From Paraburkholderia hiiakae (lineage in GTDB: Bacteria > Pseudomonadota > Gammaproteobacteria > Burkholderiales > Burkholderiaceae), in contig NZ_CAJHCQ010000011.1 in assembly GCF_904848665.1 (NCBI RefSeq), positions 186,001 to 250,000 of the forward strand: 64,000 bases of DNA. The letters run 5' to 3'. The notes beneath the pieces were generated by a model that was not told the origin of the DNA, ran no database searches, and was given only the letters and a program-made list of their open reading frames with translations. Positions 8,477-17,715 of the stretch are shown piece by piece. Each line of letters opens with the position of its first letter. The first letter of the stretch is position 1. The position numbers were made by a program, and so were the translations under genes.

Positions 8477-9448
8477 ATGAACGAAATTCGTGCGATCACC
8501 ACTTTCGTCCGTGCCGCGGCGCTCGGTAGCCTGCGTGGCGCGGCGGTCGACCAAGGCATCTCGCCGCAGGCCGCGAGCCATGCGGTGATGCAGTTGGAGA
8601 AGGCGCTGGGCGTGCGGCTCTTTCATCGGACCACCCGCAAGCTGAGCCTGACCGAGGAGGGCCAACGGCTTCTCGACAGCGTGGAACCGGCGCTCGCCAT
8701 GCTGTCGTCTGCGCTCGACGAGGCGCGGCACTCGAAAGAAGACGTGGCAGGCATGCTGCGCGTGAGCGCGCCGCGCGCATTCGGGCTCCCGGTCCTGTGG
8801 CCGTACTTCGAGGAATTCCAGAAGCGCTATCAGAACGTGCAACTCGAAGTGCAATTCGACGATCAATTCACGGATCTCGTGACTGACCGCTCCGATGTGG
8901 GATTTCGCGGTGGACCACCGCCTTCGGGCGGCTCGATCGCACGCCGGCTGGTGCCGATCCAGCTGATCGTGTGCGCGTCGCCGGACTATATCGATCGAAA
9001 CGGCGCGCCGCGGACCATTGACGAACTCGCTCAACATCGCTGCACCGGGTACCGCCGTGCAAACACGGGCAAGCTTGCGCAGTGGCAGTTTCGTATCGGC
9101 GATGAAATCGTCTATCGCGACGTGCCCGCTGCCATCTGCGTGAACGACACGGAACTGGAAACGCAGGCTGTGCTTTCTGGTCTCGGCATCGGGCAGTTGG
9201 GTAGCTTCAACGCCACGATGCATATCAGAAGCGGTCGACTCATTCCGTTATTGATGCAGCACGCGACCGAATACGGCACGATCTACATCTACTATAAGCA
9301 TCGAACCGAACAATCGCTGCGCGTGAAGACATTCATCGACTTCATGGTTGAGCGCATGGCCGGCAACCGGAACTTCTTTCTCGATCCGTCCGAACTTCGC
9401 GATGCGCAGCAGCCTCAGCCGAAACGTGCCGCGAAGCGACGTGGATAG
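8477..9448 (+). CDS. LysR-family transcriptional regulator
   Basis: 323 aa. N-terminal winged HTH (FVRAAALGSLRGAAVDQGISPQAASHAV and LFHRTTRKLSLTEEG), then a LysR substrate-binding domain (residues 90-295). This is the CrgA/AphB-like branch that often controls a divergent SDR gene. The tail (QQPQPKRAAKRRG) is basic. The shared intergenic region has an imperfect inverted repeat ATTAC-TGGA-GTGAT at 8428-8441, a candidate LysR box. Inducer unknown. Confidence 0.9.
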   Translation: MNEIRAITTFVRAAALGSLRGAAVDQGISPQAASHAVMQLEKALGVRLFHRTTRKLSLTEEGQRLLDSVEPALAMLSSALDEARHSKEDVAGMLRVSAPRAFGLPVLWPYFEEFQKRYQNVQLEVQFDDQFTDLVTDRSDVGFRGGPPPSGGSIARRLVPIQLIVCASPDYIDRNGAPRTIDELAQHRCTGYRRANTGKLAQWQFRIGDEIVYRDVPAAICVNDTELETQAVLSGLGIGQLGSFNATMHIRSGRLIPLLMQHATEYGTIYIYYKHRTEQSLRVKTFIDFMVERMAGNRNFFLDPSELRDAQQPQPKRAAKRRG

Positions 9449-9498
9449 TCGCCACGCGTTGCACCTCTCAAACAAGCAAGGTTTACTGGCTTATTTGG

Positions 9499-10215
9499 TT
9501 AGCCCTCGTGTGCGAAGGCGTGTGCCGTGCGAACCCTGGGCGGCCGGTCGCGCAGCAGCAGCGGCGTTAAACGCCGGTTGGCTGTCTGCGCCGCCCACTC
9601 GCAATACGCGGCGCTGCCGAGCACCCAACCCTTGAGCGTGGACTGCATCAGATTGTCGACCTCGCGTTCGTCAAGAGGCTGTGCGCCCAGATCGCGGTAT
9701 GACTGCTGGCGCTCGAGCGGCGTATTGCCGAGCGCCCGGTAGAGGGGATGGTCCTTGATGAAGCGATCGACACGCAGTCCGATGTGGTGCGTGTAGCTCG
9801 ACCATGGGTAGTTTCCCGGTTCGGCCACATGGCGGTTGCGCACCGGCGCATGATCGATGACCTGGCTCGCGAGCAGGAAATACCGGTCTGGCTCGATCAC
9901 GGTTGCATGGTACCCGCCACGCCACACCGTACCGCGGCGTCCATGGCGGCGGTTGAAGGTCTCGACATAGCGACGGCCAACCGCCTGCATCGCCATGGCC
10001 AGGCTCGACTCGTATGAAGGCGTGACGAGGAACTGCACCGCGTCGGGCATGAGTACCCACGCGTGGACTGCCAGATCGGCGACGCGCGCGGCGTCCGCCA
10101 GGCAGGCGAGAAAGTAAAGGTAGTCTCCTTCGTCGAGGAATGCGGGCCCCGTGAGCCCCTGCAAGATAACGTGCTGCGGTTGTTCTGGGACGTAGTGCCG
10201 TGCGAGCCGTGTCAT
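9499..10215 (-). CDS. REP-type (Y1/IS200-like) transposase homologue lacking the HUH histidines
   Basis: 238 aa protein with the overall pattern of REP-associated tyrosine transposases: RLARHYVPEQPQHVILQG at the start, the central HAWVLMP segment, RRYVETFNRRHGRRGTVWRG, and NYPWSSYTHHIG. In active relatives the central segment reads MPNHVHLL, where His-x-His binds the metal. Here it reads MPDAVQFL, so both histidines are replaced (Ala59, Gln61). The likely nucleophile Tyr83 is kept. The frame is intact and normal in length, so the protein may be kept for DNA binding. No REP palindromes were noticed beside it. Confidence 0.8.
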   Translation of the reverse strand: MTRLARHYVPEQPQHVILQGLTGPAFLDEGDYLYFLACLADAARVADLAVHAWVLMPDAVQFLVTPSYESSLAMAMQAVGRRYVETFNRRHGRRGTVWRGGYHATVIEPDRYFLLASQVIDHAPVRNRHVAEPGNYPWSSYTHHIGLRVDRFIKDHPLYRALGNTPLERQQSYRDLGAQPLDEREVDNLMQSTLKGWVLGSAAYCEWAAQTANRRLTPLLLRDRPPRVRTAHAFAHEG

Positions 10216-10470
10216 GCTGAATTAACCGGAAATCCGATTTGAGAAAGCGATCCGACTGGTATCGGACGCTCGCCGTTGTGTAACGTGCGTACACGATCAA
10301 ATTCTATGGGGCACGCGCGTACATCTGCGTCGCGAACAAGCCTTTTTTCTGGCCTCACTTCGCTGTTTTGACGGTTCGTATGCGGCCCTTTTTTATGTCA
10401 CCGCTGAATAGCAACGCTGCGCCCCAGACTCCATTCGCAGACATCTGAACCGGTGATCCGTATCGAGGCG

Positions 10471-10860
10471 TCACGTGTTGCCGGTTGGAACGATTCCCGT
10501 GGCCTCGACCATCAGGATCACCGTTTTCTCAGGCGCTCGCGGGCGATGCAGCAGCCCTTTGTGGACGACAAACGCTTGCCCCGGGCCCAAATCCACGAGC
10601 CTGTCTTCAAGATCGATTAGAAAGCGGCCACTCACGACATAAAAGAATTCGTCCTCTGCGTCGTGTTTGTGCCAGTGATATTCGCCCTGAACGACACCCA
10701 GTCGGACCACCGACTGGTTCACTTCACACAGCGTCTGGTTGTACCAGGGATGGCTGTTTGCGGCCACGAGAGCAGGCACGTCGATGATTTCGCCGGCGGC
10801 GTAGAGGACGTTAATACGGGTCAGATACGGAAAGGCATCGGTGCTCACATGGATCTCCAT
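10471..10860 (-). CDS. Cupin-domain protein
   Basis: 129 aa single-domain cupin. The metal-binding motif is HWHKHDAEDEFFYVVSG (residues about 62-78), and the second cupin motif is GQAFVVHKGLLHRPRAP. Such proteins act as small dioxygenases, isomerases or ligand sensors. It follows the AraC gene by 71 bases on the same strand and may share its transcript. No strong ribosome site is seen before this ATG. Confidence 0.8.
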   Translation of the reverse strand: MEIHVSTDAFPYLTRINVLYAAGEIIDVPALVAANSHPWYNQTLCEVNQSVVRLGVVQGEYHWHKHDAEDEFFYVVSGRFLIDLEDRLVDLGPGQAFVVHKGLLHRPRAPEKTVILMVEATGIVPTGNT

Positions 10861-10931
10861 GAACGCTAGTTCGTGTCGAACATGCGAACCACTTTAGGCG
10901 GTGCCAGTTCTGTGGGTCTTGTACCCGAGCG

Positions 10932-11789
10932 TCACTCTTTGGTACAGGAGCGATCTTCGAGCAACTGCGCGCGGTACGCGCCGGGGGGTAGGCCCATCTT
11001 GCGACGAAAGACGCGCGTAAAGTGGCTTTGGTCGGTGAAACCGGCGGCCTGAGCAATGGCTGCGAGCGAATGGTGCCCATTGGTCAATTGAGCGCAGGCG
11101 AAGTCGAGCCGAAGCTGACGCACGTACTCGCCCACAGTACAGCCAAAGTGCTTGCGGAATTCACGCGCGAGGTGGTCGGCGCAAACATGGCTGTCCGAAG
11201 CAATTTCATCCAGCGTCAACGACTCACGAAAGCGATCGTGCAGTAATGCTTCCACGCGACCGAGCCATCGACGTGAACCGCCAACCGCCGCCGCAGGCGG
11301 GACGGATCGCTCGCACGCTGCAAGAAGTTCGAGTACCAGACCTTCAACGGCCAACGGTGTGGCCGAATCCTGTTCACGACACTCGCGGACCAGACGGCGC
11401 ATGAACGACAGCGGCGCTCCGTTGGCAAAGTCATCTGGACGATCGAGGACCCGCGCGCGGCCACCAAGCCGCTGCAGCCACAAGGACGAAAACTCGAGAT
11501 GGAGTGCCTTGCCGCCGGCGCCGTACCAACAATTTGCATGCGGTACGCCTGCGGGGAAAAACGTCAATGACATCGGCCCGTCTTCGCCACGGCGTGTCGG
11601 CCAGGATCGTGTACCGCGGCCGTTCAGCACGTAACAGAAAAAGGGATTCACATGTTCGTGCTGGGGGATGATCAGATCCGTTGCGAAACGAGTCTCCACG
11701 ACCGAGATGCCGTCATCGCCGTATTGCAGGGTGGTGGTGCCGAAGTAGTCGCCCGGTTCAAGTACCCTCAACATGGGACCGCTCCCCAA
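10932..11789 (-). CDS. AraC-family transcriptional regulator
   Basis: 285 aa. N-terminal cupin-like sensor domain (LIIPQHEHVNPFFCYVLNG, FFPAGVPHANCWY) and C-terminal double HTH (SLTLDEIASDSHVCADHLAREFRKHFG, then SLAAIAQAAGFTDQSHFTRVFRRKMG). The start may instead be 11774, five codons later. It likely regulates the following cupin gene or itself; no operator could be recognised. Confidence 0.88.
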   Translation of the reverse strand: MGSGPMLRVLEPGDYFGTTTLQYGDDGISVVETRFATDLIIPQHEHVNPFFCYVLNGRGTRSWPTRRGEDGPMSLTFFPAGVPHANCWYGAGGKALHLEFSSLWLQRLGGRARVLDRPDDFANGAPLSFMRRLVRECREQDSATPLAVEGLVLELLAACERSVPPAAAVGGSRRWLGRVEALLHDRFRESLTLDEIASDSHVCADHLAREFRKHFGCTVGEYVRQLRLDFACAQLTNGHHSLAAIAQAAGFTDQSHFTRVFRRKMGLPPGAYRAQLLEDRSCTKE

Positions 11790-12029
11790 GAGATTTTGCA
11801 GTCGATATTACACACTTCGATGGAAGCGAAATTGCGGACTCGGTCCCACTTTGTATTTGAGTGTATCGACTGCGTGCGTTGATACGTGCGTCTACAAAAC
11901 CGCCGTTGCAGGAAACGAATGAGATACATCCTCGCGTTCCAATAGCGCATGACGAGTATGACGAGCCGCAAGTTCCATGTTATTCGTCGCGAGCGAAGCG
12001 CGTGACGGGAAAAGAGAGGGTTTTCAGTT

Positions 12030-12257
12030 ATGGGTTCATTGAGCATCTGGCATTGGATGATCGTTCTACTAATCGTGGCACTAATTTTCGGTACGAAGAA
12101 GCTACGGAACATCGGTGGCGATCTGGGCGGCGCGGTGAAGGGCTTCAAGGAAGGCATGGCGCAAAGCGAAATGCCCGAAACGCAGGGTGAATTGCCGCAC
12201 AGGGGTGCCGTCGACAGGCAAGCAAAGGACGTGACGCGTTCGAGTGACGTTAGCTAG
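12030..12257 (+). CDS. tatA: Orphan TatA-family Sec-independent translocase subunit
   Basis: 75 aa. A single N-terminal membrane helix ([14 protein letters not shown]), the hinge motif [10 protein letters not shown], and an amphipathic helix ([14 protein letters not shown]) define TatA/TatE. The tail is charged and variable as usual. TatA forms the pore for folded proteins with twin-arginine signals. There is no tatB or tatC beside it, so this is a stand-alone TatE-like copy. At least three Tat substrates (HiPIP, GH28 and the 62.3 kb phosphoesterase) are encoded in this window. Confidence 0.88.
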   Translation: MGSLSIWHWMIVLLIVALIFGTKKLRNIGGDLGGAVKGFKEGMAQSEMPETQGELPHRGAVDRQAKDVTRSSDVS

Positions 12258-12437
12258 CCACTATCGTTTCAGTCTCGTTCAGCGTGAACATGCCTTCGCG
12301 CCAGCGGAACGTAAAACGGGCGACGATCGAGAGGAAGCATTCGGCCACTTTGAGCGCGGCCGGAGCGAGTGTTCGGAGGGTGGTGCAATATTGAAAGCGG
12401 CCGGCGCATCCCTGCGCGGCAAAGACAGGAGTGGGTC

Positions 12438-12800
12438 ATGAAATCGAACCTGCGATGCGCCTTGTGTGCGTTTTTTCTATTGACCGCTGCTGGCATGGCT
12501 CATGCCCAGTCGGCAAGTGCGCCAATGGACGCGTCGATGGCGCCGGCCACGACGCAGGCGGCGCCCAGCACGAAGCAAGCGGACCGCGCACTCGCCCGTG
12601 CTGTGCGACGCGCATTGTCCAGGGCGCAAGGATTCAACGTTTCCGGCGTATTCGTTCGCGCGCGAAGCGGCGCCGTGACGCTGAGCGGGACGGTTCGCAC
12701 TGGCGACCAGATCCGTCAGGCGGAAGAGGTTACGCGTTCGGTGCAGGGCGTGACTTCGGTATCGAACAAGCTGACGCTCTTTCACGGCGGAAACGGCTGA
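12438..12800 (+). CDS. Periplasmic BON-domain protein
   Basis: 120 aa. A signal peptide (CALCAFFLLTAAGMAHAQ) is followed by a Ser/Ala/Pro/Thr-rich linker and one BON domain: DRALARAVRRALSRAQG, then SGAVTLSGTVRTGDQIRQAEEVTRSVQGVTSVSNKL. BON domains bind phospholipid or envelope components and are often induced by osmotic stress (OsmY-like). AGGAG lies seven bases before the ATG. Confidence 0.85.
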   Translation: MKSNLRCALCAFFLLTAAGMAHAQSASAPMDASMAPATTQAAPSTKQADRALARAVRRALSRAQGFNVSGVFVRARSGAVTLSGTVRTGDQIRQAEEVTRSVQGVTSVSNKLTLFHGGNG

Positions 12801-12842
12801 TTGGGACTTCACCGCGACGGCAACACAGGCAGGAAAAGCCAT

Positions 12843-12879
12843 TCGCGCGCTGATTGCACCCGATGCAATCAGCGCGCGA
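12843..12879. terminator. Long perfect stem-loop between convergent genes
   Basis: A 16-bp perfect stem: TCGCGCGCTGATTGCA (12843-12858) pairs with 12864-12879 around the loop CCCGA. It lies between the BON gene and the convergent DoxX gene, ending one base from the DoxX stop. There is no T run, but position and stability favour a bidirectional terminator. Confidence 0.65.
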
Positions 12880-12880
12880 C

Positions 12881-13201
12881 TCACATCGAGATCCCTGCAA
12901 GCGCGATCACGGCGGCAAAGACACCAAGTGGCACAAGGTGCGTGAAATCGCGGTGACGCAGAACGGTCAAGAACGCCGCCGCGATGATTAGCGCCCCAAG
13001 CGCCAGGCCAACCATGCGACTGGCAGGAAGCGCAATCAGAACGGCGCACATCATCTCCAGTGCGCCGGTTAAACGGCCCCACCAGCGCGGGTAACCCCAC
13101 CGGGCGAAATCGCTTTGCGTCGCGGGCGTGCCGATCGCGTTGAAGAGACCTGCGCCAAAGAAGCCGGCAACGAGAAGCCAGACCGAAAGAGTAGGGATCA
13201 T
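12881..13201 (-). CDS. DoxX-like small membrane protein
   Basis: 106 aa with four hydrophobic segments (LSVWLLVAGFFGAGLFNAIG; LTGALEMMCAVLIALPA; VGLALGALIIAAAFLTVL; LVPLGVFAAVIALAG). The conserved RWGYPRWWGRLTGALEM pattern places it in the DoxX_2/DUF family. Its start is separated by one base from the stop of the upstream DUF4267 gene, so the two are translated as a pair. Role unknown. Confidence 0.8.
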   Translation of the reverse strand: MIPTLSVWLLVAGFFGAGLFNAIGTPATQSDFARWGYPRWWGRLTGALEMMCAVLIALPASRMVGLALGALIIAAAFLTVLRHRDFTHLVPLGVFAAVIALAGISM

Positions 13202-13202
13202 C

Positions 13203-13583
13203 TTAGTGCCCGCCCATCATCATCGAAATCGCTGTGAAGACCATCAGCGCGGCTGTCGCGCCGTGCATGCCGAAAGCGCTTTTGGTTGAGCCTTTCGCTG
13301 CAAGAATGAGCAGCATGTCGCCAACAGGGATGAGGGCTAGCGCAAGCAGGATGGTGCCGATTCCGAGAGGCGTGCCGCAAACCATAAACGCCAGCACTGC
13401 CAATCCCGACGCAATGTCGCGCACGCCCTTGAGGCGCAGCCACCAGGCGATGTTGGCGCCGTTTTCAGGAAGCGGCAGGCCGAAACTGCGTGTCGCGGTC
13501 ATTGGCCTTACAAGATATTGGGTGCCGATCGCGATAATCGCGATGGCCAGAAACAGCGCCAGTCCAATCGAAAGCCAATGCAT
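13203..13583 (-). CDS. DUF4267-family membrane protein
   Basis: 126 aa with about four membrane segments. RSFGLPLPENGANIAWWLRLKGVRDIASGLAVL is the recognisable DUF4267 core. The AGGA before the start and the one-base gap to the DoxX gene indicate a two-gene operon. It is divergent from a TetR gene 115 bases away, with inverted repeats between them, so TetR control is likely. Confidence 0.82.
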   Translation of the reverse strand: MHWLSIGLALFLAIAIIAIGTQYLVRPMTATRSFGLPLPENGANIAWWLRLKGVRDIASGLAVLAFMVCGTPLGIGTILLALALIPVGDMLLILAAKGSTKSAFGMHGATAALMVFTAISMMMGGH

Positions 13584-13599
13584 CGCGGTGTCCTATGCT

Positions 13600-13642
13600 T
13601 TGTCGTGTAGTGACAAAATATAATCTAGCGTTGCTATATTTT
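13600..13642. promoter_or_regulatory. Candidate TetR operators
   Basis: Two inverted repeats lie between the divergent DUF4267 and TetR genes. The first is TTGTC (13600-13604) with GACAA (13612-13616). The second is AAAATATA (13615-13622) with TATATTTT (13635-13642), perfect over 8 bp around 12 bases. TetR repressors usually bind such sites in their own divergent promoter. Confidence 0.55.
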
Positions 13643-13698
13643 CAAGCTTCCGTATCATAACAAGGCATGTGGACCATCGTGGTCAGGGAGATGACAAG

Positions 13699-14307
13699 TT
13701 GAGTATCGCCGAGCGCAAAGGCAGGCAAAGGGCCGAGCGCGAGTCCCGCATCATCGCGGTAGCGCGGTTGATCGCGGAGCGCGAAGGATGGGATGCCGTA
13801 ACGGTCCGCCGCCTCGCCGAAGAGATCGAATACAGCCAGCCGGTCCTCTACTCGCATTTCGAGAACAGGGACGCGATCGTGGCAGCGGTTGCAGTCGAGG
13901 GTTTCCAGGAGCTCGCGATCGCGCTTCGGGATGCGACGCATGGATCGACTGGGCAACAGAGCGCCCTCGAACATGTCGCCATGGCCTATCTCGGCTTTGC
14001 GGGGCGGTGTCCTGCGCTTTACGAGGCCATGTTTACCCTTCCGACGGATCTGCGCTTTGCTGAAGCCGAGACCCGACCGGAATTGCGAGCGGGTTTCGAA
14101 GCGCTCGCGTCGGTCGTCACGCCGTTCTGCACCGATGTCGAGGACGTGACCGAGACCTTTTGGGCAGCCCTGCATGGGCTCGCGGAACTCGAACGCTCAG
14201 GCCGAATCCGTCCCGGCGCGCGGGTTGAACGCATCATGCTCGTTGTTCGGGCGGTCACCGTTTCAGGTCGGGCGTCTTCGACGCACGGCTACGCTATTCC
14301 CCGGTAA
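13699..14307 (+). CDS. TetR-family transcriptional regulator
   Basis: 202 aa from the TTG at 13699, which has AGGGAG eight bases upstream; a GTG at 13669 would add ten residues. The HTH is clear: RESRIIAVARLIAEREGWDAVTVRRLAEEIEYSQPVLYSHFENRDAIVAAV. The C-terminal ligand domain (residues 80-190) fits the TetR_C WHG-type group. It probably represses the divergent DUF4267-DoxX pair. The end of the gene runs directly up to the acnB terminator. Confidence 0.87.
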   Translation: MSIAERKGRQRAERESRIIAVARLIAEREGWDAVTVRRLAEEIEYSQPVLYSHFENRDAIVAAVAVEGFQELAIALRDATHGSTGQQSALEHVAMAYLGFAGRCPALYEAMFTLPTDLRFAEAETRPELRAGFEALASVVTPFCTDVEDVTETFWAALHGLAELERSGRIRPGARVERIMLVVRAVTVSGRASSTHGYAIPR

Positions 14308-14319
14308 TCCTCGGGCGAT

Positions 14320-14358
14320 AAAAAAATGGCGCCGCAGGCATTCAGCCTGCGGCGCCAT
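14320..14358 (-). terminator. Rho-independent terminator of acnB
   Basis: A 14-bp perfect stem (14326-14339 with 14345-14358, arm sequence ATGGCGCCGCAGGC) and a 5-nt loop. On the minus strand it is followed by a run of T (the A run at 14320-14326 on the plus strand). It lies 60 bases past the acnB stop codon. Confidence 0.92.
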
Positions 14359-14418
14359 TGCGTGGCGCTACGGTGCGGATCTACGACACAAGCCCCGCGC
14401 CGTACCCCAACATCACAC

Positions 14419-17004
14419 TTACATCGTCACCGTATCGGCCACTTCCTTGAAGTCTGCGATCTGGTCGAAGTTCATGTACTGGTAGATCTTGTCGCCGTTG
14501 GCGTTGAGCACGCCCATGTCGGCCATGTACTCTTCCTTGGTCGGGATCTTGCCCAGACGCGAGCAGATCGCCGCCAGTTCCGCCGAGCCAAGGTACACGT
14601 TCGTGTTCTTGCCCAGACGGTTCGGGAAGTTACGCGTCGACGTCGACATGACCGTCGCGCCTTCGCGCACCTGTGCCTGGTTACCCATGCACAGCGAGCA
14701 GCCCGGCATTTCGGTACGCGCGCCGGCCGTGCCGAACACGCCGTAGTGGCCTTCTTCGGTCAGCTGCTTCTGGTCCATCTTGGTCGGCGGCGCGACCCAC
14801 AGCTTGACGGGAATGTCGCGCTTGCCTTCGAGCAGCTTCGACGCGGCACGGAAGTGACCGATGTTGGTCATGCACGAGCCGATGAACACTTCGTCGATCT
14901 TGGCGCCGGCGACATCAGAGAGCGTCTTCACGTCGTCCGGATCGTTCGGGCAGGCCACGATCGGCTCATGCACGTCGGCCAGATCGATTTCGATGACGGC
15001 AGCGTACTCGGCGTCCGCATCCGGTTGCAGCAGTTGCGGATCGGCCAGCCATGCTTCCATCGCCTTGATACGGCGCTGGAGGCTGCGCGGGTCCTGGTAG
15101 CCCTGGGCGATCATCCACTTCAGCAGCGTGATGTTGCTGTTGAGGTACTCGATGATCGGTTCCTTGTTCAGGTGCACCGCGCAACCGGCGGCCGAACGCT
15201 CAGCCGATGCATCCGACAGTTCGAACGCTTGCTCGACCTTCAGGTCGGGCAGGCCTTCGATTTCGAGAATGCGGCCCGAGAAAATGTTCTTCTTGCCTTG
15301 CTTGGCGACCGTCAGCGTGCCTGCCTTGATGGCGTACAGCGGAATGGCGTTGACGAGGTCACGCAGCGTGACGCCCGGCTGCATCTTGCCCTTGAAGCGC
15401 ACGAGCACCGATTCCGGCATGTCCAGCGGCATCGTGCCGGTGGCTGCCGCGAAGGCGACCAGGCCCGAACCCGCCGGGAAGCTGATGCCGATCGGGAAGC
15501 GCGTGTGCGAGTCGCCGCCGGTGCCGACGGTGTCGGGCAGCAGCATGCGGTTCAGCCACGAGTGGATCACGCCGTCGCCCGGACGCAGCGCGATGCCGCC
15601 ACGGTTGCTGATGAAGTTCGGCAGCGTTTGGTGCGTCTTCACGTCCACCGGCTTCGGATAAGCGGCGGTGTGGCAGAACGACTGCATGACGAGATCGGCC
15701 GAGAAGCCGAGGCACGCCAGGTCCTTCAGTTCGTCGCGCGTCATCGGGCCCGTGGTGTCCTGCGAGCCCACCGACGTCATCTTCGGTTCGCAGTACGTGC
15801 CCGGGCGCACGCCCTGGCCTTCCGGCAGACCGCACGCGCGGCCAACCATCTTCTGCGCCAGCGAGAAACCCTTGCCGCTGTCGGCCGGCTGCTGCGGCAG
15901 GCGGAACAGCGTCGACGGTGCCAGACCCAGCGCTTCACGCGCCTTGGCGGTCAGGCCGCGGCCGATGATCAGCGGAATGCGGCCGCCGGCGCGCACTTCG
16001 TCGAACAGCACGTCGGACTTGACCTGGAATTCGGAGATCACGGCGCCGTTCTTGAGTGCACGGCCTTCGTACGGGCGCAGCTCGACCACGTCGCCCATTT
16101 CCATCTGCGACACGTCGAGTTCGATCGGCAGGGCGCCGGCGTCTTCCATCGTGTTGTAGAAGATCGGGGCGATCTTGCCGCCCAGGCACACGCCGCCGAA
16201 GCGCTTGTTCGGGATGAAGGGGATGTCTTCGCCCGTGAACCACAGCACCGAGTTGGTGGCCGACTTGCGCGAGGAGCCGGTGCCGACCACGTCGCCCACG
16301 TAGGCGACCAGGTGACCCTTTTCCTTCAGCGATTCGATGAACTTGACCGGGCCGCGCTTGCCGTCTTCTTCCGGCGTGATGCCGGGACGGGCGTTCTTCA
16401 GCATCGCCAGCGCGTGCATCGGGATGTCCGGGCGAGTGGTGGCGTCCGGGGCCGGCGAGAGGTCGTCGGTGTTGGTTTCGCCCGTCACCTTGAACACGGT
16501 GATGGTCAGGCTTTGCGGCACTTCCGGACGGCTCGTGAACCATTCCGCGTCCGCCCAGCTTTGCAGCACGGCGCGTGCGTTGGCGTTGCCTTTGTCCGCG
16601 AGTTCCTTGACGTCGTGGAACTGGTCGAACATCAGGAGGGTTTTCTTCAGCGCGTCGGCCGCCACGGTGCCCACTTCGGCGTCGGACAACAGTTCGATCA
16701 GCGGCTGGATGTTGTAGCCGCCCAGCATCGTGCCGAGCAGTTCGGTGGCGCGAGCGCGCGAGATCAGTGCGCAGGCGGTTTCGCCCTTGGCCACGGCGGC
16801 CAGGAACCCGGCCTTCACGCGGGCAGCTTCGTCGACGCCTGCGGGCACGCGGTTGGTGATCAGCTCGACCAGCGTTTGCTCTTCACCGGCGGGCGGGTTC
16901 GTCAGCAGTTCCACCAGTTCGGCGGTCTGCTGAGCCGTGAGCGGCAGGGGAGGAATGCCGAGCGCGGCGCGTGCGGCTACGTGAGCGCGAAAATTTTCTA
17001 GCAT
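14419..17004 (-). CDS. acnB: Aconitate hydratase B
   Basis: 861 aa, full length for AcnB (E. coli about 865). It interconverts citrate and isocitrate in the TCA cycle through a [4Fe-4S] cluster, and AcnB can also dehydrate 2-methylcitrate. The start [16 protein letters not shown] is the conserved AcnB opening. The HEAT-like domain comes first, then domain swivel sequences, with cluster cysteines late ([10 protein letters not shown] and [10 protein letters not shown]). [19 protein letters not shown] is also typical. It is a single-gene unit with its own promoter (17086-17114) and terminator (14320-14358). Confidence 0.97.
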   Translation of the reverse strand: MLENFRAHVAARAALGIPPLPLTAQQTAELVELLTNPPAGEEQTLVELITNRVPAGVDEAARVKAGFLAAVAKGETACALISRARATELLGTMLGGYNIQPLIELLSDAEVGTVAADALKKTLLMFDQFHDVKELADKGNANARAVLQSWADAEWFTSRPEVPQSLTITVFKVTGETNTDDLSPAPDATTRPDIPMHALAMLKNARPGITPEEDGKRGPVKFIESLKEKGHLVAYVGDVVGTGSSRKSATNSVLWFTGEDIPFIPNKRFGGVCLGGKIAPIFYNTMEDAGALPIELDVSQMEMGDVVELRPYEGRALKNGAVISEFQVKSDVLFDEVRAGGRIPLIIGRGLTAKAREALGLAPSTLFRLPQQPADSGKGFSLAQKMVGRACGLPEGQGVRPGTYCEPKMTSVGSQDTTGPMTRDELKDLACLGFSADLVMQSFCHTAAYPKPVDVKTHQTLPNFISNRGGIALRPGDGVIHSWLNRMLLPDTVGTGGDSHTRFPIGISFPAGSGLVAFAAATGTMPLDMPESVLVRFKGKMQPGVTLRDLVNAIPLYAIKAGTLTVAKQGKKNIFSGRILEIEGLPDLKVEQAFELSDASAERSAAGCAVHLNKEPIIEYLNSNITLLKWMIAQGYQDPRSLQRRIKAMEAWLADPQLLQPDADAEYAAVIEIDLADVHEPIVACPNDPDDVKTLSDVAGAKIDEVFIGSCMTNIGHFRAASKLLEGKRDIPVKLWVAPPTKMDQKQLTEEGHYGVFGTAGARTEMPGCSLCMGNQAQVREGATVMSTSTRNFPNRLGKNTNVYLGSAELAAICSRLGKIPTKEEYMADMGVLNANGDKIYQYMNFDQIADFKEVADTVTM

Positions 17005-17085
17005 TGGGGGACCTACTGGTATTGCGTTTGAAGGCGAAGGCTTTTCAGGCACTCCGAGGCTTTTCCAGGCACTGCTTTGGCCACG

Positions 17086-17114
17086 ATTTTAATTGCAATG
17101 CTCTCTAACGTCAA
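17086..17114 (-). promoter_or_regulatory. Predicted sigma-70 promoter of acnB
   Basis: On the minus strand, -35 TTGACG (17109-17114) and -10 TAAAAT (17086-17091) are separated by 17 bases. Transcription would begin near 17079, giving a leader of about 75 bases before the acnB ATG. Confidence 0.6.
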
Positions 17115-17124
17115 ATGTCTTATG

Positions 17125-17136
17125 TCTTATATAAGA
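17125..17136. promoter_or_regulatory. Palindrome upstream of the acnB promoter
   Basis: TCTTATATAAGA is a perfect 12-bp palindrome ending 11 bases upstream of the proposed -35. A dyad of this form at a TCA-cycle gene fits a GntR-type regulator site. The factor is inferred, not seen. Confidence 0.5.
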
Positions 17137-17183
17137 GTTGGGCGCGACACCAATGCCGGCGTGAAAAAGCCTGCGATTTTTCC

Positions 17184-17570
17184 TCAGGTTTTGCGGCCGA
17201 ACGCTTCGCGTAGCTTTCCCTTGGCTTTCACAAGCGTGTCGCGCCGCGATTTGGGCAGGTTTTTGCCCGCGCGATTGATATAAAAGTTCAGCATCGACAT
17301 GGCCGACTGAAACGGCGTGCCCTTACGCCGCCGGCTGCGCAGCGACGATTCCTTGAGCGAACGGGCAATCGCTTCGGCGCTGCCCGACTTGAATACGCCG
17401 GCTTCGATGTCCATGGCGTCGCTCGTCTCGTTCACGTGCTTCGACCATTTATTCGTGGCGCCGCTCGAGGTGCGTTTCGTGCGACTTTTAGCAGCGCTCG
17501 CGTGGGCATGACGCTGGCGTGCGGGGCGGCCACCCTTGCGCCGCGTGGACGGATGCTGGCTCGTGCTCAT
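17184..17570 (-). CDS. DUF3175-family protein
   Basis: 128 aa. A low-complexity basic N-terminus (RRKGGRPARQRHAH) is followed by the DUF3175 core: NKWSKHVNETSDAMDIEAG, FKSGSAEAIARSLKESS, RRRKGTPFQSAMSMLNFYINRAGKNL. The start at 17570 follows GGGAGA. The protein is very basic and could bind nucleic acid. The molecular function of the family is unknown. Confidence 0.82.
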   Translation of the reverse strand: MSTSQHPSTRRKGGRPARQRHAHASAAKSRTKRTSSGATNKWSKHVNETSDAMDIEAGVFKSGSAEAIARSLKESSLRSRRRKGTPFQSAMSMLNFYINRAGKNLPKSRRDTLVKAKGKLREAFGRKT

Positions 17571-17715
17571 GAGATCTCCCTTCTGACGATTCACCCACTG
17601 CGCAAATGCAATACCGTGGGGTCCGGCACGCTCCATGCATCCATGCGTGTGTGCAAGCGCGTGGCGTGAGGAAAACGGCTCGCGCGCGCGGAACCGGCAA
17701 AGGAGGCGGTCGATC

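Noticed and set aside
14326-17001. Long open frame on the plus strand opposite acnB
   Set aside because: It mirrors the acnB codon pattern (Arg/His/Val-rich), has no ribosome site or family motifs, and acnB is certain.
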